NCBI RefSeq assembly: GCF_022775115.1
Contig: NZ_JALFLA010000087.1
Coordinates: 1-48,777 of the forward strand
Direction: 5' to 3'
DNA from: Agathobaculum sp.
Lineage (GTDB): Bacteria > Bacillota > Clostridia > Oscillospirales > Butyricicoccaceae
DNA: 48,777 nt
A program made the position numbers and the translations under genes. Position 1 is the stretch's first letter, and every line of letters begins with the position of its first letter. A model generated the notes under the pieces. That model had not been told where the DNA came from. It saw only the letters and a program-made list of their open reading frames with translations, and did not search any database. Shown piece after piece: positions 25,692 to 34,713 of the stretch.

Positions 25692-27070
25692 TCTTCCACA
25701 TCCTCCCCCAGGAACATCCCGAGCGCGCGCTCCATCCGCATACCGCGGCTGCCCTTGAACAGCAATGCGTCGCCCGGGCTCGCGTCCCGCAGCAGCGCGG
25801 CGACAAGCGCCGCGTGGTCGTCAAACGCGAACGCGCGCACCATGCCGCGCTCCTGCGCACCCGCGACCATTGCGGCCGCGTCCGACCCATAAGCGTACAG
25901 CGCGTCGGCGTGCTCCGCTGCCGCGCGCCCCGCGCGCCGGTGTCCCTCCTCGGCATAATCGCCCAGCTCGAGCATTGAGCCAAGCACGGCGAAGCGGCGT
26001 CCCTCAGGCGCCATCGCGCCAAGCACACGCAGCGCGGCCTCCATCGCGTCCGGACTGGCGTTATAGCAGTCGGCATAGATGTGGTAGCCGTTCTTTTCAT
26101 AAAGATTCTGCCGCATACCGCTTGCCTGATAACCGGCAAGTCCGGCCGCGATCTCCTCCGGTGTTTGGCCGAGCAGCAGACCGACCGCCGCCGCTGCCAA
26201 GGCGTTGCACACATTGTGCGCGCCCGGCACGTGCAGGCGCACGGTAAACCGCTCGCCCTGCGGCAGCGTCTGACACGGCAGGCCATTGTTGACGACATCA
26301 AATGCGCCATCCTCCCGCTGCTCTGCAACGAGGTCACACGCGGTATTTTCCACGCCGTAGGTATAGACGCGGCAGCCGAGTGACGCGCGTTTGTCCCACA
26401 GCAGCGGCTCGTCGCCGCAGAATACGGCGCAGCCATCGGGCGCAAGACCCTCGAGTATCTCGAGCTTGGCCTTGCAAATACCCTCCCGCGAGCCGAGAAA
26501 CGCGATATGCGACGTGCCGATATTGGTGATGACCGCAATATTGGGCTTTGCTGCCGCCGTCATGCGGCTAATTTCTCCGAAGTGGTTCATCCCCATTTCA
26601 GCCACCATGACCTCGGTCTCCCGGGTCATGCGGAACAGCGTCAGCGGCAGGCCGATCTCATTATTGAGGTTGCCCTCGGTCTTGCGCGCGGCAAAGCGGC
26701 GGCTGACCACGGCGTAGATGAGCTCCTTGGTCGTCGTTTTTCCAGCCGAGCCGGTCACGCCGACCACCGTGCCGCCGCACAGGCGGCGGTAACCGCCCGC
26801 CAGGTCGAGCAGCGCCTGCGCGGTATCCGCCACATACAGCGCGGGCACGGGATACGTTTCGTGCCGCCGATGCGACACGACCGCAGCCGCGCCATTCTCG
26901 ATCGCCCCCGCGATGAAATCATGCCCGTCAAACCGTTCCCCTTTGATCGGAACGAACAGCGCCTGCGCCGGGAGCTGACGGGAGTCAGTCGAAATATTTT
27001 GCAGCGCGGCATCCCCTATTGTCTCTCCCTGTGTCCACGCGGCCGCGTCGCGCAGCGTAAAGCGTTCCAT
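25688..27070 (-). CDS. murF: UDP-MurNAc-tripeptide:D-Ala-D-Ala ligase MurF
   Basis: 460 aa from the ATG at 27070 (MERFTLRDAAAW), preceded by AGGAGG; the open frame continues upstream without similarity. Adds D-Ala-D-Ala to the UDP-tripeptide. Motifs: GVTGSAGKTTTKELI (ATP P-loop near 110), EMGMNHFGEISRMT, NIGTSHIAFLGSREG and ADCYNASPDAMEAAL. Its C-terminal domain contains the usual DYAEEGHRR. It overlaps mraY by four bases. Confidence 0.96.
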   Translation of the reverse strand: MERFTLRDAAAWTQGETIGDAALQNISTDSRQLPAQALFVPIKGERFDGHDFIAGAIENGAAAVVSHRRHETYPVPALYVADTAQALLDLAGGYRRLCGGTVVGVTGSAGKTTTKELIYAVVSRRFAARKTEGNLNNEIGLPLTLFRMTRETEVMVAEMGMNHFGEISRMTAAAKPNIAVITNIGTSHIAFLGSREGICKAKLEILEGLAPDGCAVFCGDEPLLWDKRASLGCRVYTYGVENTACDLVAEQREDGAFDVVNNGLPCQTLPQGERFTVRLHVPGAHNVCNALAAAAVGLLLGQTPEEIAAGLAGYQASGMRQNLYEKNGYHIYADCYNASPDAMEAALRVLGAMAPEGRRFAVLGSMLELGDYAEEGHRRAGRAAAEHADALYAYGSDAAAMVAGAQERGMVRAFAFDDHAALVAALLRDASPGDALLFKGSRGMRMERALGMFLGEDVEE

Positions 27071-27092
27071 ATGTTCGCTCCTCCTGTAACAT

Positions 27093-28529
27093 TTACTTCC
27101 CGAAATAATCGGCGACGATCTCTCTTTCATCCATGTGATGCTTGACATGGTCGACCTCCTGGTAGGTCTCATGTCCCTTACCCATCAGCACGATGATATC
27201 GTCCTTTTTGGCGTGTGCCAGCGCCCAGCGGATGGCCTCTGGCCGATCGACGATGACCTGCACCGGCGTTTTGGTATCCTGCATACCCTCCAGAATATCG
27301 TCGATGATGGCCTGCGGCTGCTCAGTGCGCGGGTTGTCACTCGTCACGATACAGAGATCGGCAAGCGCAGCCGCGATGCGTCCCATCTTCGGGCGCTTAC
27401 CGCGGTCGCGGTCGCCGCCGCAGCCAAACAGTGCGACCACGCGCCCCTTGGCAAAGCCCCGCACCGCGCGCAGCACGTTTTCCACGCCGTCCGGTGAGTG
27501 CGCATAGTCGATCAGAACAGTATAATCGGTATCGGTCGGCACGACCTCCACCCGTCCCTTGACACCGGAGGCGCTCGCCAGCGCGTCAGCCGCCTGCGCC
27601 AGCGGCATACCAAGCTGCATCACGATGCCGAGCGCGCACAGCGCGTTCTGCACCGAAAAATGCCCCGGAATGCCCAGCCTGACGCGCGCCAGCTCACCCA
27701 TCGCATTGGCGAGAAACGCAACGCCGTCCGCGTGCAGGCACAGGTTTTTTGCGGTCAGATCGGCTGCGTCCTTGTCGCAAGAAAAGGTCAGGCAGGGACA
27801 GCGCGCATCGGCCAGCATGGCCGTGGCCGCCGGATCGTCCAGATTGACCACACCCTTATCACACACCGTAAACAGCAGCGCCTTGGCCTTGCGGTACGCC
27901 TCCATCGTCTTGTGAAAGTCCAGATGATCCTGTGTCAGATTGGTGAACGCGCCCACTGCAAAGCGGATGCCGTGTACGCGGTCGAGCACGAGCGAGTGCG
28001 AAGACACCTCCATGATGACATGGGTGCAGCCGGCCTCGCGCATACGCGCCAGCAGCGCGTGCAGCTCGTAGGACTCGGGTGTGGTGCGCTCGGTTTCGAC
28101 GACCTCTCGGCCGATCAGGTTCTGGTTGGTGCCGATCAGCCCCACCTTGTGCCCCGCGCACTCGAGCATGTGCTTGACCAGATAGGTCGTAGTCGTTTTG
28201 CCGTTGGTGCCCGTCACACCCAGCATCACCATGCCGTCCGCGGGATGTCCGAAGCGGTTGGCCGCGATCTCAGCCAGCGCGCGGCGTGCATTTTCCACCA
28301 CGATGGCAGGCGCACCCGCGGGTGCCTCCTCGCACACGATGGCCGCCGCACCCTGCTCGAGCGCCTTGCCGATATACCGGTGTCCATCGGTCTCGTAGCC
28401 GCGAACGGCGACAAACAGGTCGCCCGGTTCAACCGCACGCGAATCATACCGCACCTCGCGGATATCCGTATCCTGCGCCGCGGTGCTGCTTTCCACCGCG
28501 ACGCCTTGCAGCAGCTGCTGTAATTTCAT
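27093..28529 (-). CDS. murE: UDP-MurNAc-L-Ala-D-Glu:meso-DAP ligase MurE
   Basis: 478 aa. P-loop VTGTNGKTTTTYL near 115, MEVSSHSLVLDRV, YRKAKALLF with the carbamylated-Lys region, and near the C-terminus TSDNPRTEQPQAI, whose DNPR motif marks specificity for meso-diaminopimelate rather than lysine. This agrees with dapF and dapL in the same window. It lies 9 bases after the transpeptidase gene and 22 before murF. Confidence 0.96.
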   Translation of the reverse strand: MKLQQLLQGVAVESSTAAQDTDIREVRYDSRAVEPGDLFVAVRGYETDGHRYIGKALEQGAAAIVCEEAPAGAPAIVVENARRALAEIAANRFGHPADGMVMLGVTGTNGKTTTTYLVKHMLECAGHKVGLIGTNQNLIGREVVETERTTPESYELHALLARMREAGCTHVIMEVSSHSLVLDRVHGIRFAVGAFTNLTQDHLDFHKTMEAYRKAKALLFTVCDKGVVNLDDPAATAMLADARCPCLTFSCDKDAADLTAKNLCLHADGVAFLANAMGELARVRLGIPGHFSVQNALCALGIVMQLGMPLAQAADALASASGVKGRVEVVPTDTDYTVLIDYAHSPDGVENVLRAVRGFAKGRVVALFGCGGDRDRGKRPKMGRIAAALADLCIVTSDNPRTEQPQAIIDDILEGMQDTKTPVQVIVDRPEAIRWALAHAKKDDIIVLMGKGHETYQEVDHVKHHMDEREIVADYFGK

Positions 28530-28538
28530 GTGTTCCTC

Positions 28539-30929
28539 CTATCGGTCGTCGACGCCGGTCGTATTGGTAAAGTCCACCGTGACCACCGCGCCGATATTCA
28601 CTTTCGTTCCCTGCACCGGGTTCTGACGGGTCGCTGTTGTCTCACCCGTCACCTGCGAACTGGCAACGCCCTTCTGCTTCAGGTACAGCCCGTATTCAGC
28701 CAGCTTGTCGCGGCACTCGCCCGGCGTCAAGCCGGTCAGATCGGGTACCTCGACCTGCTCAGTATGCTTTGCGCCGCCATAGTACAGAATGACGGAGCCG
28801 TTCGCCGGTATCTTGATGCCGCCCGCAGGCACCTGATCGGTGACCACGCCGCCGCCGTTATCCACTATGCGGTATGCGAGGCCGGCTTGCTTGAGCGCGT
28901 CCGCCGCCTGATATTCGTCCATGCCGATCACACTGGGTACGGTCAGCTCGCGGCGATCGTTCTCCTCCTCAGAATAGCTGGGTGTTACGCCGATGTAGGG
29001 CAGCACATCCTCCATGATGCGCCCGACCACAGGCGCGGCCACCGCGCCGCCGCCGTGCGGTGCCGATTCCGGCAGATCCTGCACCGCGACCAGCACAGCG
29101 ATCTGCGGATCGTCCATCGGCGCGACGCCGATAAAGGACGCGGTGTAGCGGTCCTCCTCATCGCCCTTCTGCTTCTGTATTTCCGAGGTCGCGGTCTTGC
29201 CGCCCACGCGATAGCCCGCGACATAGGCGTTCTTACCTGTGCCGCCGTTTACAACGGCCTCCATCGCCTCGCGCATAAAGGCCGAGGTCTCGGCCGAGAT
29301 GACCTGACGAACCACCTCGGTCTTGGCGGTCGATTTGACCGAGCCGTCGGCATTGAGCACCTCCTTGACGATAAAAGGCTTTTTCAGCTTGCCGTTATCG
29401 ACGATGGCCGAAACCATGTTGACCATTTGGATGGGCGTTACCGTAAAGCGCTGGCCGAACGAGGCCACTGCGAGCGATACCTCATTCCATGCCGAGGTAT
29501 CATTCAGATCATGGAAAATGCCCTTGCTCTCGCCCGGCAGGTCGATACCGGTCTTGCCGGTCATGCCGAAGGCCTTATAGAACTGGTAAAAGCGCTCCTT
29601 GCCGGTTTTGGCGGCAATCTGCATCATGCCAACATTGCAGGAGTTGACCAGCGTCTCCTCAAGCGTCAGCGAGCCGTGCCCACCGGTCTTCCAGCATTTG
29701 ATCGGCTGCGACCAGTCGCCCACCATCATTGAACCGCCGCAAAAGTAGCTGTCCTGCTTATGCGCCACGCCCAGCTCGTAAGCCGTGGCGACGTTCATCA
29801 GCTTGAAAGTCGAGCCGGGCTCATAGGTGTCCATGATGACCGGGTTGCGCCACATTTTGTACAGCACATTAACGCGCGCCTCGCCGATCTTGTTATACAG
29901 CGCCTCATTGGCCTGAATGCTCTCAGGCAGGTTTTCCAGCCCGCCCTGCTGATAGTATTTGTCGGAGATCGCAGCTTCAACACCCGCTTCCTCCAATATT
30001 TTCTGCACCCCGTCCTTGACTTCGTTGAGATAGCGCTCCTCGGTTATTACATAGACGCTGTTGGGGTCAAAATCGGGCAGGTTGGCCATGGCCAGCACGG
30101 CGCCCGTCTTGACATCCAGCACAACGCCGGACACACCGGCGCGCGCGCTCGGGTTATCGGCCAGCGCGGTTTGCAGATGCTTTTCCAGATAGCTCTGGAT
30201 ATCGCTGTCGATGGTCAGCACGAGCGAATTGCCGTCCTGCGCGGGAATTTCCTGCTCATATTCGACCGGCATATCCTGATTTCTGGCGTTTTGCGCGCGC
30301 ACGATTCGCCCCGCCGTGCCGGCCAGCTCATTTTCATACTGTGCCTCAAGGCCGATCACGCCCTTGTTGTCGCCGTCCACATAGCCGAGCACGGCAGAAA
30401 GGAACGCGCCGTATTGGTAATAGCGCTTGGTATCCGGCTCCAGATAAACGCCCGTGCAGCCTGCGTCCTCCAGCGTGGCAGTCAGCTCCTTTACCGTGTC
30501 CTGCTCGACCTTATGCGCGATGATCTCATACATCGAGCTGGTCTTCTGCACCTTTTTGAGCACCACATCATAGTCCAATTCAAGCGCTTCGGACAGAACC
30601 TCCGCCAGCTTTTGCTGCTGCATCTCGGCCGTTATGCCCTTTTTCACCTTGGCCTCGTCGATTACGCCCTTGGGGTTTACCGTCACGCGCTGCACCGTGG
30701 CCGACTCGGCCAGCACCTGCATATTGGCATCGTATATCGTGCCCCGGTTGGGCGCGACGATCGCGTCCCGCGTTTGCAGGGTTACAGCCTCCTGCATATA
30801 GAAATCGTGCCGCAGCACCTGCATATAGAACAGCCGCAGCCCGACCAGACCAAAGCCCAGCCCGACAAACAGCAGTGTCAGCGCGCCGATACGCCCGCGC
30901 ATTTGGTTATTCGGTCCCTTGACTGTCAT
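28539..30929 (-). CDS. Class B penicillin-binding transpeptidase with two PASTA domains (FtsI/SpoVD-like)
   Basis: 796 aa. One membrane segment (about 14-38), dimerisation domain, transpeptidase domain with S373TFK (SxxK) and S430CN (SxN), and a third motif reading K578-T-A rather than the canonical KTG. Two C-terminal PASTA domains (about 661-727 and 731-796) bind peptidoglycan. Cross-links septal peptidoglycan with FtsW. Position after ftsL fits FtsI/PBP2B; the PASTA number also fits SpoVD, and the two cannot be separated here. GGGAGG lies upstream of the ATG. Confidence 0.93.
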   Translation of the reverse strand: MTVKGPNNQMRGRIGALTLLFVGLGFGLVGLRLFYMQVLRHDFYMQEAVTLQTRDAIVAPNRGTIYDANMQVLAESATVQRVTVNPKGVIDEAKVKKGITAEMQQQKLAEVLSEALELDYDVVLKKVQKTSSMYEIIAHKVEQDTVKELTATLEDAGCTGVYLEPDTKRYYQYGAFLSAVLGYVDGDNKGVIGLEAQYENELAGTAGRIVRAQNARNQDMPVEYEQEIPAQDGNSLVLTIDSDIQSYLEKHLQTALADNPSARAGVSGVVLDVKTGAVLAMANLPDFDPNSVYVITEERYLNEVKDGVQKILEEAGVEAAISDKYYQQGGLENLPESIQANEALYNKIGEARVNVLYKMWRNPVIMDTYEPGSTFKLMNVATAYELGVAHKQDSYFCGGSMMVGDWSQPIKCWKTGGHGSLTLEETLVNSCNVGMMQIAAKTGKERFYQFYKAFGMTGKTGIDLPGESKGIFHDLNDTSAWNEVSLAVASFGQRFTVTPIQMVNMVSAIVDNGKLKKPFIVKEVLNADGSVKSTAKTEVVRQVISAETSAFMREAMEAVVNGGTGKNAYVAGYRVGGKTATSEIQKQKGDEEDRYTASFIGVAPMDDPQIAVLVAVQDLPESAPHGGGAVAAPVVGRIMEDVLPYIGVTPSYSEEENDRRELTVPSVIGMDEYQAADALKQAGLAYRIVDNGGGVVTDQVPAGGIKIPANGSVILYYGGAKHTEQVEVPDLTGLTPGECRDKLAEYGLYLKQKGVASSQVTGETTATRQNPVQGTKVNIGAVVTVDFTNTTGVDDR

Positions 30930-31029
30930 GCTCGTTTTGTTCCTCCCTGCGGTGTTTGAGGTCGAAAAAAGTGTAAGGAGTCAGAAGCATTCCACCTCTC
31001 ACTCCCCTGTACGCATCCTATTCATTTCA

Positions 31030-31515
31030 TCAGCGGATATATTCCACGACCGCCGAAAAGCTGCGCACCAGCCCGGCAAGCAGCGTGTCCAGCGAAACGC
31101 CGCTTCTTGTGACCGTGACACTGTCCGGGTTGACCAGCTCGATATACTCGATCTGCGAATTGTCCATCTTGACCATGCCGAGCGTACCGACCGCGTAGGC
31201 CTCCACCTGATCCATGTTGAGGCTATGAACCTTTTTGTTGGAAAGCGAAACGTTTTGCGCGGTCAGCTCGTCCAGCCTGTCCGCCTGCGCGGTGACCTCG
31301 GCGGTCAGCTGGGTCAACTGCATATGGCAGAACAGGATATAGACCGCCGCCACAGCCAACACGACCAGACAGGTACACACCCCCGGATACAGGCGCGCCC
31401 GTTTGCGGCGGCGCTGCGCAGGAACGGCGTGCAGGCCGCCCGCAGGCTCGGAACGGGCGGGGATAAAGCGCTCCTCATATTCTCTGTATGCTACGCTTTC
31501 CCGGCTCGCTCTCAT
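31030..31515 (-). CDS. ftsL: Cell division protein FtsL-like
   Basis: 161 aa. Basic cytoplasmic N-terminus (QRRRKRARLYPG), one membrane helix (about 47-65, CTCLVVLAVAAVYILFCHM), then a leucine-zipper-like coiled coil (LTQLTAEVTAQADRLDELTA) and a segment typical of FtsL (VEAYAVGTLGMVKMD). It forms a complex with FtsQ/DivIB and DivIC. Sequence conservation in this family is low, so the call rests on topology and its place between rsmH and the transpeptidase. It is longer than usual by about 40 residues. Confidence 0.85.
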   Translation of the reverse strand: MRASRESVAYREYEERFIPARSEPAGGLHAVPAQRRRKRARLYPGVCTCLVVLAVAAVYILFCHMQLTQLTAEVTAQADRLDELTAQNVSLSNKKVHSLNMDQVEAYAVGTLGMVKMDNSQIEYIELVNPDSVTVTRSGVSLDTLLAGLVRSFSAVVEYIR

Positions 31516-31551
31516 CGTCCATGCTTCCTTTCTCCGCCCCGTGCGGTGTAG

Positions 31552-32487
31552 TTACAGTCGCTCACACACACGCAGCTTGGCGCTGCGCGCGCGCGGATTC
31601 TCCTCGATCTCCCCCGCATCCGGCAGGATGGGCTTACGCGGCATCAGCCGCACCCGGGGCTTTTTGCCGCACACACAGGCCGGAAAGTCCTTCGGGCAGG
31701 TGCAACCCTGTGCAGCCGCCTGAAACGCGGTCTTGACGATACGATCCTCCAAGCTGTGGAAGGTGATGACCGCAAGCCGTCCACCCGGCCGCAGACAGTC
31801 GATCGCCTTGTCCATCGCCTCGCGCACCGCGCCCAACTCGTCATTGACCGCGATGCGGATCGCCTGAAAGCTGCGCTTCGCCGGATGCTGCTTTTCACGC
31901 AGCGCCTTTTTCGGCATCGCGCCTTTGATGATATCGACCAGCTCCAGCGTGGTCTTGATCGGCTTTTGCGCCCGCGCGCGCTCGATTGCCGCGGCAATCA
32001 GCGGCGCATAGCGCTCCTCGCCATAGTCAAACAGGATGCTGCGCAGCTCCTCGCGGCTCCAGCCATTGACGACATCATACGCGCTCAGCTGCTGGCTTTG
32101 ATCCATGCGCATATCGAGCGGCGCGTCCTGCATATAGGAAAAGCCGCGCTCCGCGTGGTCAAGCTGGGGCGAGGATACACCCAGGTCGAACAGGATACCG
32201 TCCACCTCCGCAAGACCCAGCTCGTGCAGCACCGCGTCGAGCTGCCGAAAGTCGCTTCTGACCGGTGTGACCCGCTGCCAAACGTCCCGTAGGCGGTGTG
32301 CTGCGTTTTCCAACGCCTCGCTGTCACGGTCGATGCAGATCAGGCGGCCCGCGTCGCTCAGCCGCTCAGCGATGCCGAGCGAATGTCCCGCGCCGCCAGT
32401 CGTCGCGTCCACATACACGCCGTCCGCTTTGATGCAGAGCGCGTCCAGACATGCGTCAAGCAGAATGGATACATGATGAAATTCCAT
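31552..32487 (-). CDS. rsmH: 16S rRNA m4C1402 methyltransferase RsmH
   Basis: 311 aa SAM-dependent methyltransferase. HHVSILLDACLDAL at the start, DATTGGAGHSLGI (SAM loop), FDLGVSSPQLDHAERGFSY, PLDMRMDQSQ, and FHSLEDRIVKTAF near 220 are all family hallmarks; the C-terminal KPILPDAGEIEENPRARSAKLR is also typical (shown in parts: KPILPDAGE, NPRARSAKLR). It lies 18 bases after mraZ in the usual order. Confidence 0.97.
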   Translation of the reverse strand: MEFHHVSILLDACLDALCIKADGVYVDATTGGAGHSLGIAERLSDAGRLICIDRDSEALENAAHRLRDVWQRVTPVRSDFRQLDAVLHELGLAEVDGILFDLGVSSPQLDHAERGFSYMQDAPLDMRMDQSQQLSAYDVVNGWSREELRSILFDYGEERYAPLIAAAIERARAQKPIKTTLELVDIIKGAMPKKALREKQHPAKRSFQAIRIAVNDELGAVREAMDKAIDCLRPGGRLAVITFHSLEDRIVKTAFQAAAQGCTCPKDFPACVCGKKPRVRLMPRKPILPDAGEIEENPRARSAKLRVCERL

Positions 32488-32505
32488 GCTGCCTTTTACG
32501 CCTCC

Positions 32506-32913
32506 TTAAAAATCGACATCCTCCAGATCGTCCTCATCACTCTGGTCGTTGTATGCGTTCCAGCGCTCACTGTCCCAGATCTCCGCGCGATCCATCATGC
32601 CGACCACTGTCACGTCCTTTTGCAGGCCGGCAAACTCGCGCAGATCGGCGCGGATCAGCACACGCCCCTGCGCGTCCAGCTCCACATCAATCGCTTTGGC
32701 CATGTAATACCGCTGCGTGCGGCGTGCTTTCTCGCTGCCGCCGAGCGCCTTGAGCCTTTGCTCAAACGCCTGCCATTCCTGTTCCGGGTAAGCGTACAGG
32801 CAGCCGTCCCGCCCTTTGGTGATGGTGAACCGGTCTCCCAGCGCGTCGCGGAGCTTGGCGGGCATGGCAAGACGACCCTTGGCGTCTATGGAATGCTTAT
32901 ACTCGCCCTTCAC
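32506..32913 (-). CDS. mraZ: Transcriptional regulator MraZ
   Basis: AbrB-like double-domain DNA-binding protein that represses the dcw operon. Family similarity begins at KGEYKHSIDAKGRLAMPAKL and repeats at VELDAQGRVLI. I place the start at the GTG at 32913 (135 aa) because similarity starts there and because putative MraZ boxes lie in the bases just upstream; a GTG at 32955 would give 149 aa with a GGTGGTGA ribosome site 13 bases away and cannot be excluded. It is the first gene of the division cluster. Confidence 0.9.
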   Translation of the reverse strand: MKGEYKHSIDAKGRLAMPAKLRDALGDRFTITKGRDGCLYAYPEQEWQAFEQRLKALGGSEKARRTQRYYMAKAIDVELDAQGRVLIRADLREFAGLQKDVTVVGMMDRAEIWDSERWNAYNDQSDEDDLEDVDF

Positions 32914-32925
32914 CGATCCACACCA

Positions 32926-33013
32926 CACTTTCTGTCTCGGTGGAACGTGTGACACTTTGCCCCACTTCTCACCACCGTATTTTCATTATAGCGATGCGCT
33001 CTGAAGATTGCAA
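32926..33013 (-). promoter_or_regulatory. dcw operon promoter with putative MraZ boxes
   Basis: Minus strand TTGCAA (33008-33013), 17-base spacer, perfect TATAAT (32985-32990); transcription should start near 32978. Downstream lie GAAGTG (32963-32968) and AAAGTG (32953-32958), exactly 10 bp apart, and a further AAAGTG at 32926-32931. Ten-base-spaced AAAGTG repeats match the MraZ site known from mollicutes, and their position between promoter and gene fits autoregulation. The promoter is clear; the operator call is inferred. Confidence 0.7.
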
Positions 33014-33159
33014 GATTTTTTTCTGAATTTTTTGCAGATTATCTTGGCTGATTTTCGATGTTTTTATGCACTTTTTGCAATTTCAAACACTTGTTCGATG
33101 AAATAATGTAAGATTTTAGGGAGACTGTACCGCCAGCTTGGGTGGGGGAAAATCCCACA

Positions 33160-33198
33160 AAAACAGCCGAGCGCTGCCCTTACGGACAGCGCTCGGCT
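33160..33198 (-). terminator. Intrinsic terminator after the coiled-coil gene
   Basis: Arms AGCCGAGCGCTG (minus-strand reading of 33187-33198) and CAGCGCTCGGCT (33165-33176) form a perfect 12-bp stem, followed on the minus strand by GTTTTTG and a T-rich stretch. It ends the uvrC-rsmD-coaD unit and insulates the dcw promoter. Confidence 0.88.
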
Positions 33199-33209
33199 CC
33201 GGTATTTTT

Positions 33210-33665
33210 TCACTTGGCAACGCTCCGAAAGCGCTGGCGCGCCTTGCGCACTTCCTCAAGCGAAAGCGCAACGGCTTCCTCGGTTCGCTTGAGGGTATCC
33301 TCGCAATACTCGTTGGCGACACGGCGCAGCTCGCGCGCCTGTATCTCAGCATTGCCCTGCACTTCCTTGGCCTTGCGGCGGGCGGCAACAACGATCTCAG
33401 TTTCCGACACCATCTGGCGGGCATCCTCCTCGGCCTGCCGGCGGATGGCCTCGGCCTCCCGCTTGCCGGAAGACAGCATCTCATTGCGCTTTTCCACGAT
33501 ATCCTGCGCCATCTTCAGGTCGCTCGGCAGCGTCGCGCGCAGCTCATCGAGCAGATCGAGCAGACGGTCACGCTCTATGATGCATTTTTCGCCCGCCAGC
33601 GGGATGCCCTTGGCGTCCTGCACCATGTCGTACATGCTGTTGATCAGTTCGTCTAAAGTTGCCAT
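33210..33665 (-). CDS. Coiled-coil protein of unknown function, 151 aa
   Basis: Almost wholly helical and charged, with heptad-like runs from about residue 50 to 140 (KMAQDIVEKRNEML, AEAIRRQAEEDARQMV, ARRKAKEVQGNAEIQAREL). This resembles DivIVA/ATP-synthase-b-like proteins commonly encoded next to coaD and rsmD in Firmicutes, but I cannot name a function. The ATG is preceded by AAAGGAGG, 3 bases after the coaD stop. A strong terminator follows. Confidence 0.85.
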   Translation of the reverse strand: MATLDELINSMYDMVQDAKGIPLAGEKCIIERDRLLDLLDELRATLPSDLKMAQDIVEKRNEMLSSGKREAEAIRRQAEEDARQMVSETEIVVAARRKAKEVQGNAEIQARELRRVANEYCEDTLKRTEEAVALSLEEVRKARQRFRSVAK

Positions 33666-33668
33666 CGT

Positions 33669-34154
33669 TTAGCCTCCTTTTTTTGTGCGGCGCACGATAT
33701 CCTCCATCAGCTCGTCCGGGACAAAACCCGCTATACTGCCGCCATGCACGGCAATATCTTTTACCACCGAAGAGGAAAGATACATATTCTCCGCGCTTGT
33801 CATCAGAAACATGGTGTCAAGCGCAGGATTTAGCTTGCGGTTGGCAAGCGCCATCTGGAATTCATATTCAAAATCCGATACCGCGCGCAAGCCCTTGACG
33901 ATCGCGCATGCATTTTTGCGCGCCGCATAATCGGCCAGCAGGCCGCCGCACGAGTCCACCTCGACCCCGGACAAGCCGGCGGTCGTCCGCCGCAGAAAAT
34001 CCATGCGCTCCTCCATGGTGAACATGGGCGTTTTATTCTGGTTATGCATGACCGCAACGATCAACCGGTCAAACATGACAGCCGCGCGCCGAATGATATC
34101 CAGATGTCCCAAGGTGACCGGATCAAAGCTGCCCGGGTAGATCGCAGTTCTCAT
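33669..34154 (-). CDS. coaD: Phosphopantetheine adenylyltransferase
   Basis: Penultimate step of coenzyme A synthesis. 161 aa from MRTAIYPGSFDP; an ATG three codons upstream (34163) is possible. YPGSFDPVTLGHLDII holds the TxGH nucleotidyl-transfer motif, KGLRAVSDFEYEFQMA and YLSSSVVKDIAVHGG are family-specific. It overlaps the end of rsmD, the common rsmD-coaD pairing. Confidence 0.97.
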   Translation of the reverse strand: MRTAIYPGSFDPVTLGHLDIIRRAAVMFDRLIVAVMHNQNKTPMFTMEERMDFLRRTTAGLSGVEVDSCGGLLADYAARKNACAIVKGLRAVSDFEYEFQMALANRKLNPALDTMFLMTSAENMYLSSSVVKDIAVHGGSIAGFVPDELMEDIVRRTKKGG

Positions 34155-34710
34155 GTTCTTCATCCGTTCCGCCGTTCTGCCGCTGCAAAACGGTAATCAT
34201 AGTCGCACCGTAGCGGCGCTCCCGCACCGCGGCAAAGCAGTGGGAGAACTTGTCCTCTGCGGCACTTTCGCATATTATTATACCATTTATAGCGAGAATG
34301 TCAAACCTTTCTATCTGCGCGAGCGCATTTTCCAGCACTGTGCCCCCGTATGGCGGATCGAGAAAAATCACGTCATACCGCCGTTTTGCAGTGCGGGAGA
34401 GAAAGGCGGCCGCCTCTGTTTTGAACAGCGAGGCACGCGCGTCCACCCGGGCGGCCTGTGTATTTTTACGCACGATATGGTATGCCGCCGCCGCATGCTC
34501 CACAAAATCGCAGTGCTTCGCGCCGCGGCTGAGCGCCTCGATGCCAAGCTGCCCCGTACCCGCGAACAGGTCGAGCACCTCGCTCCCGCGGATGTGCTCC
34601 TGAATCAGGTTGAAGATATTTTCTTTGACGCGGTCGGTCGTTGGCCGGGTGTGCATACCGGGCACAGGCGTCAATCTGCACCCGCGCGCCGAACCGGATA
34701 CCACACGCAT
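34123..34710 (-). CDS. rsmD: 16S rRNA m2G966 methyltransferase RsmD
   Basis: 195 aa. MRVVSGSARGCRL at the N-terminus, RPTTDRVKENIFNLI, SAM loop VLDLFAGTGQLGIEALSRGA and catalytic DPPYGG near 117 are diagnostic. It starts 4 bases after the uvrC stop and its 3' end overlaps coaD. Confidence 0.96.
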   Translation of the reverse strand: MRVVSGSARGCRLTPVPGMHTRPTTDRVKENIFNLIQEHIRGSEVLDLFAGTGQLGIEALSRGAKHCDFVEHAAAAYHIVRKNTQAARVDARASLFKTEAAAFLSRTAKRRYDVIFLDPPYGGTVLENALAQIERFDILAINGIIICESAAEDKFSHCFAAVRERRYGATMITVLQRQNGGTDEEHENCDLPGQL

Positions 34711-34713
34711 GGC

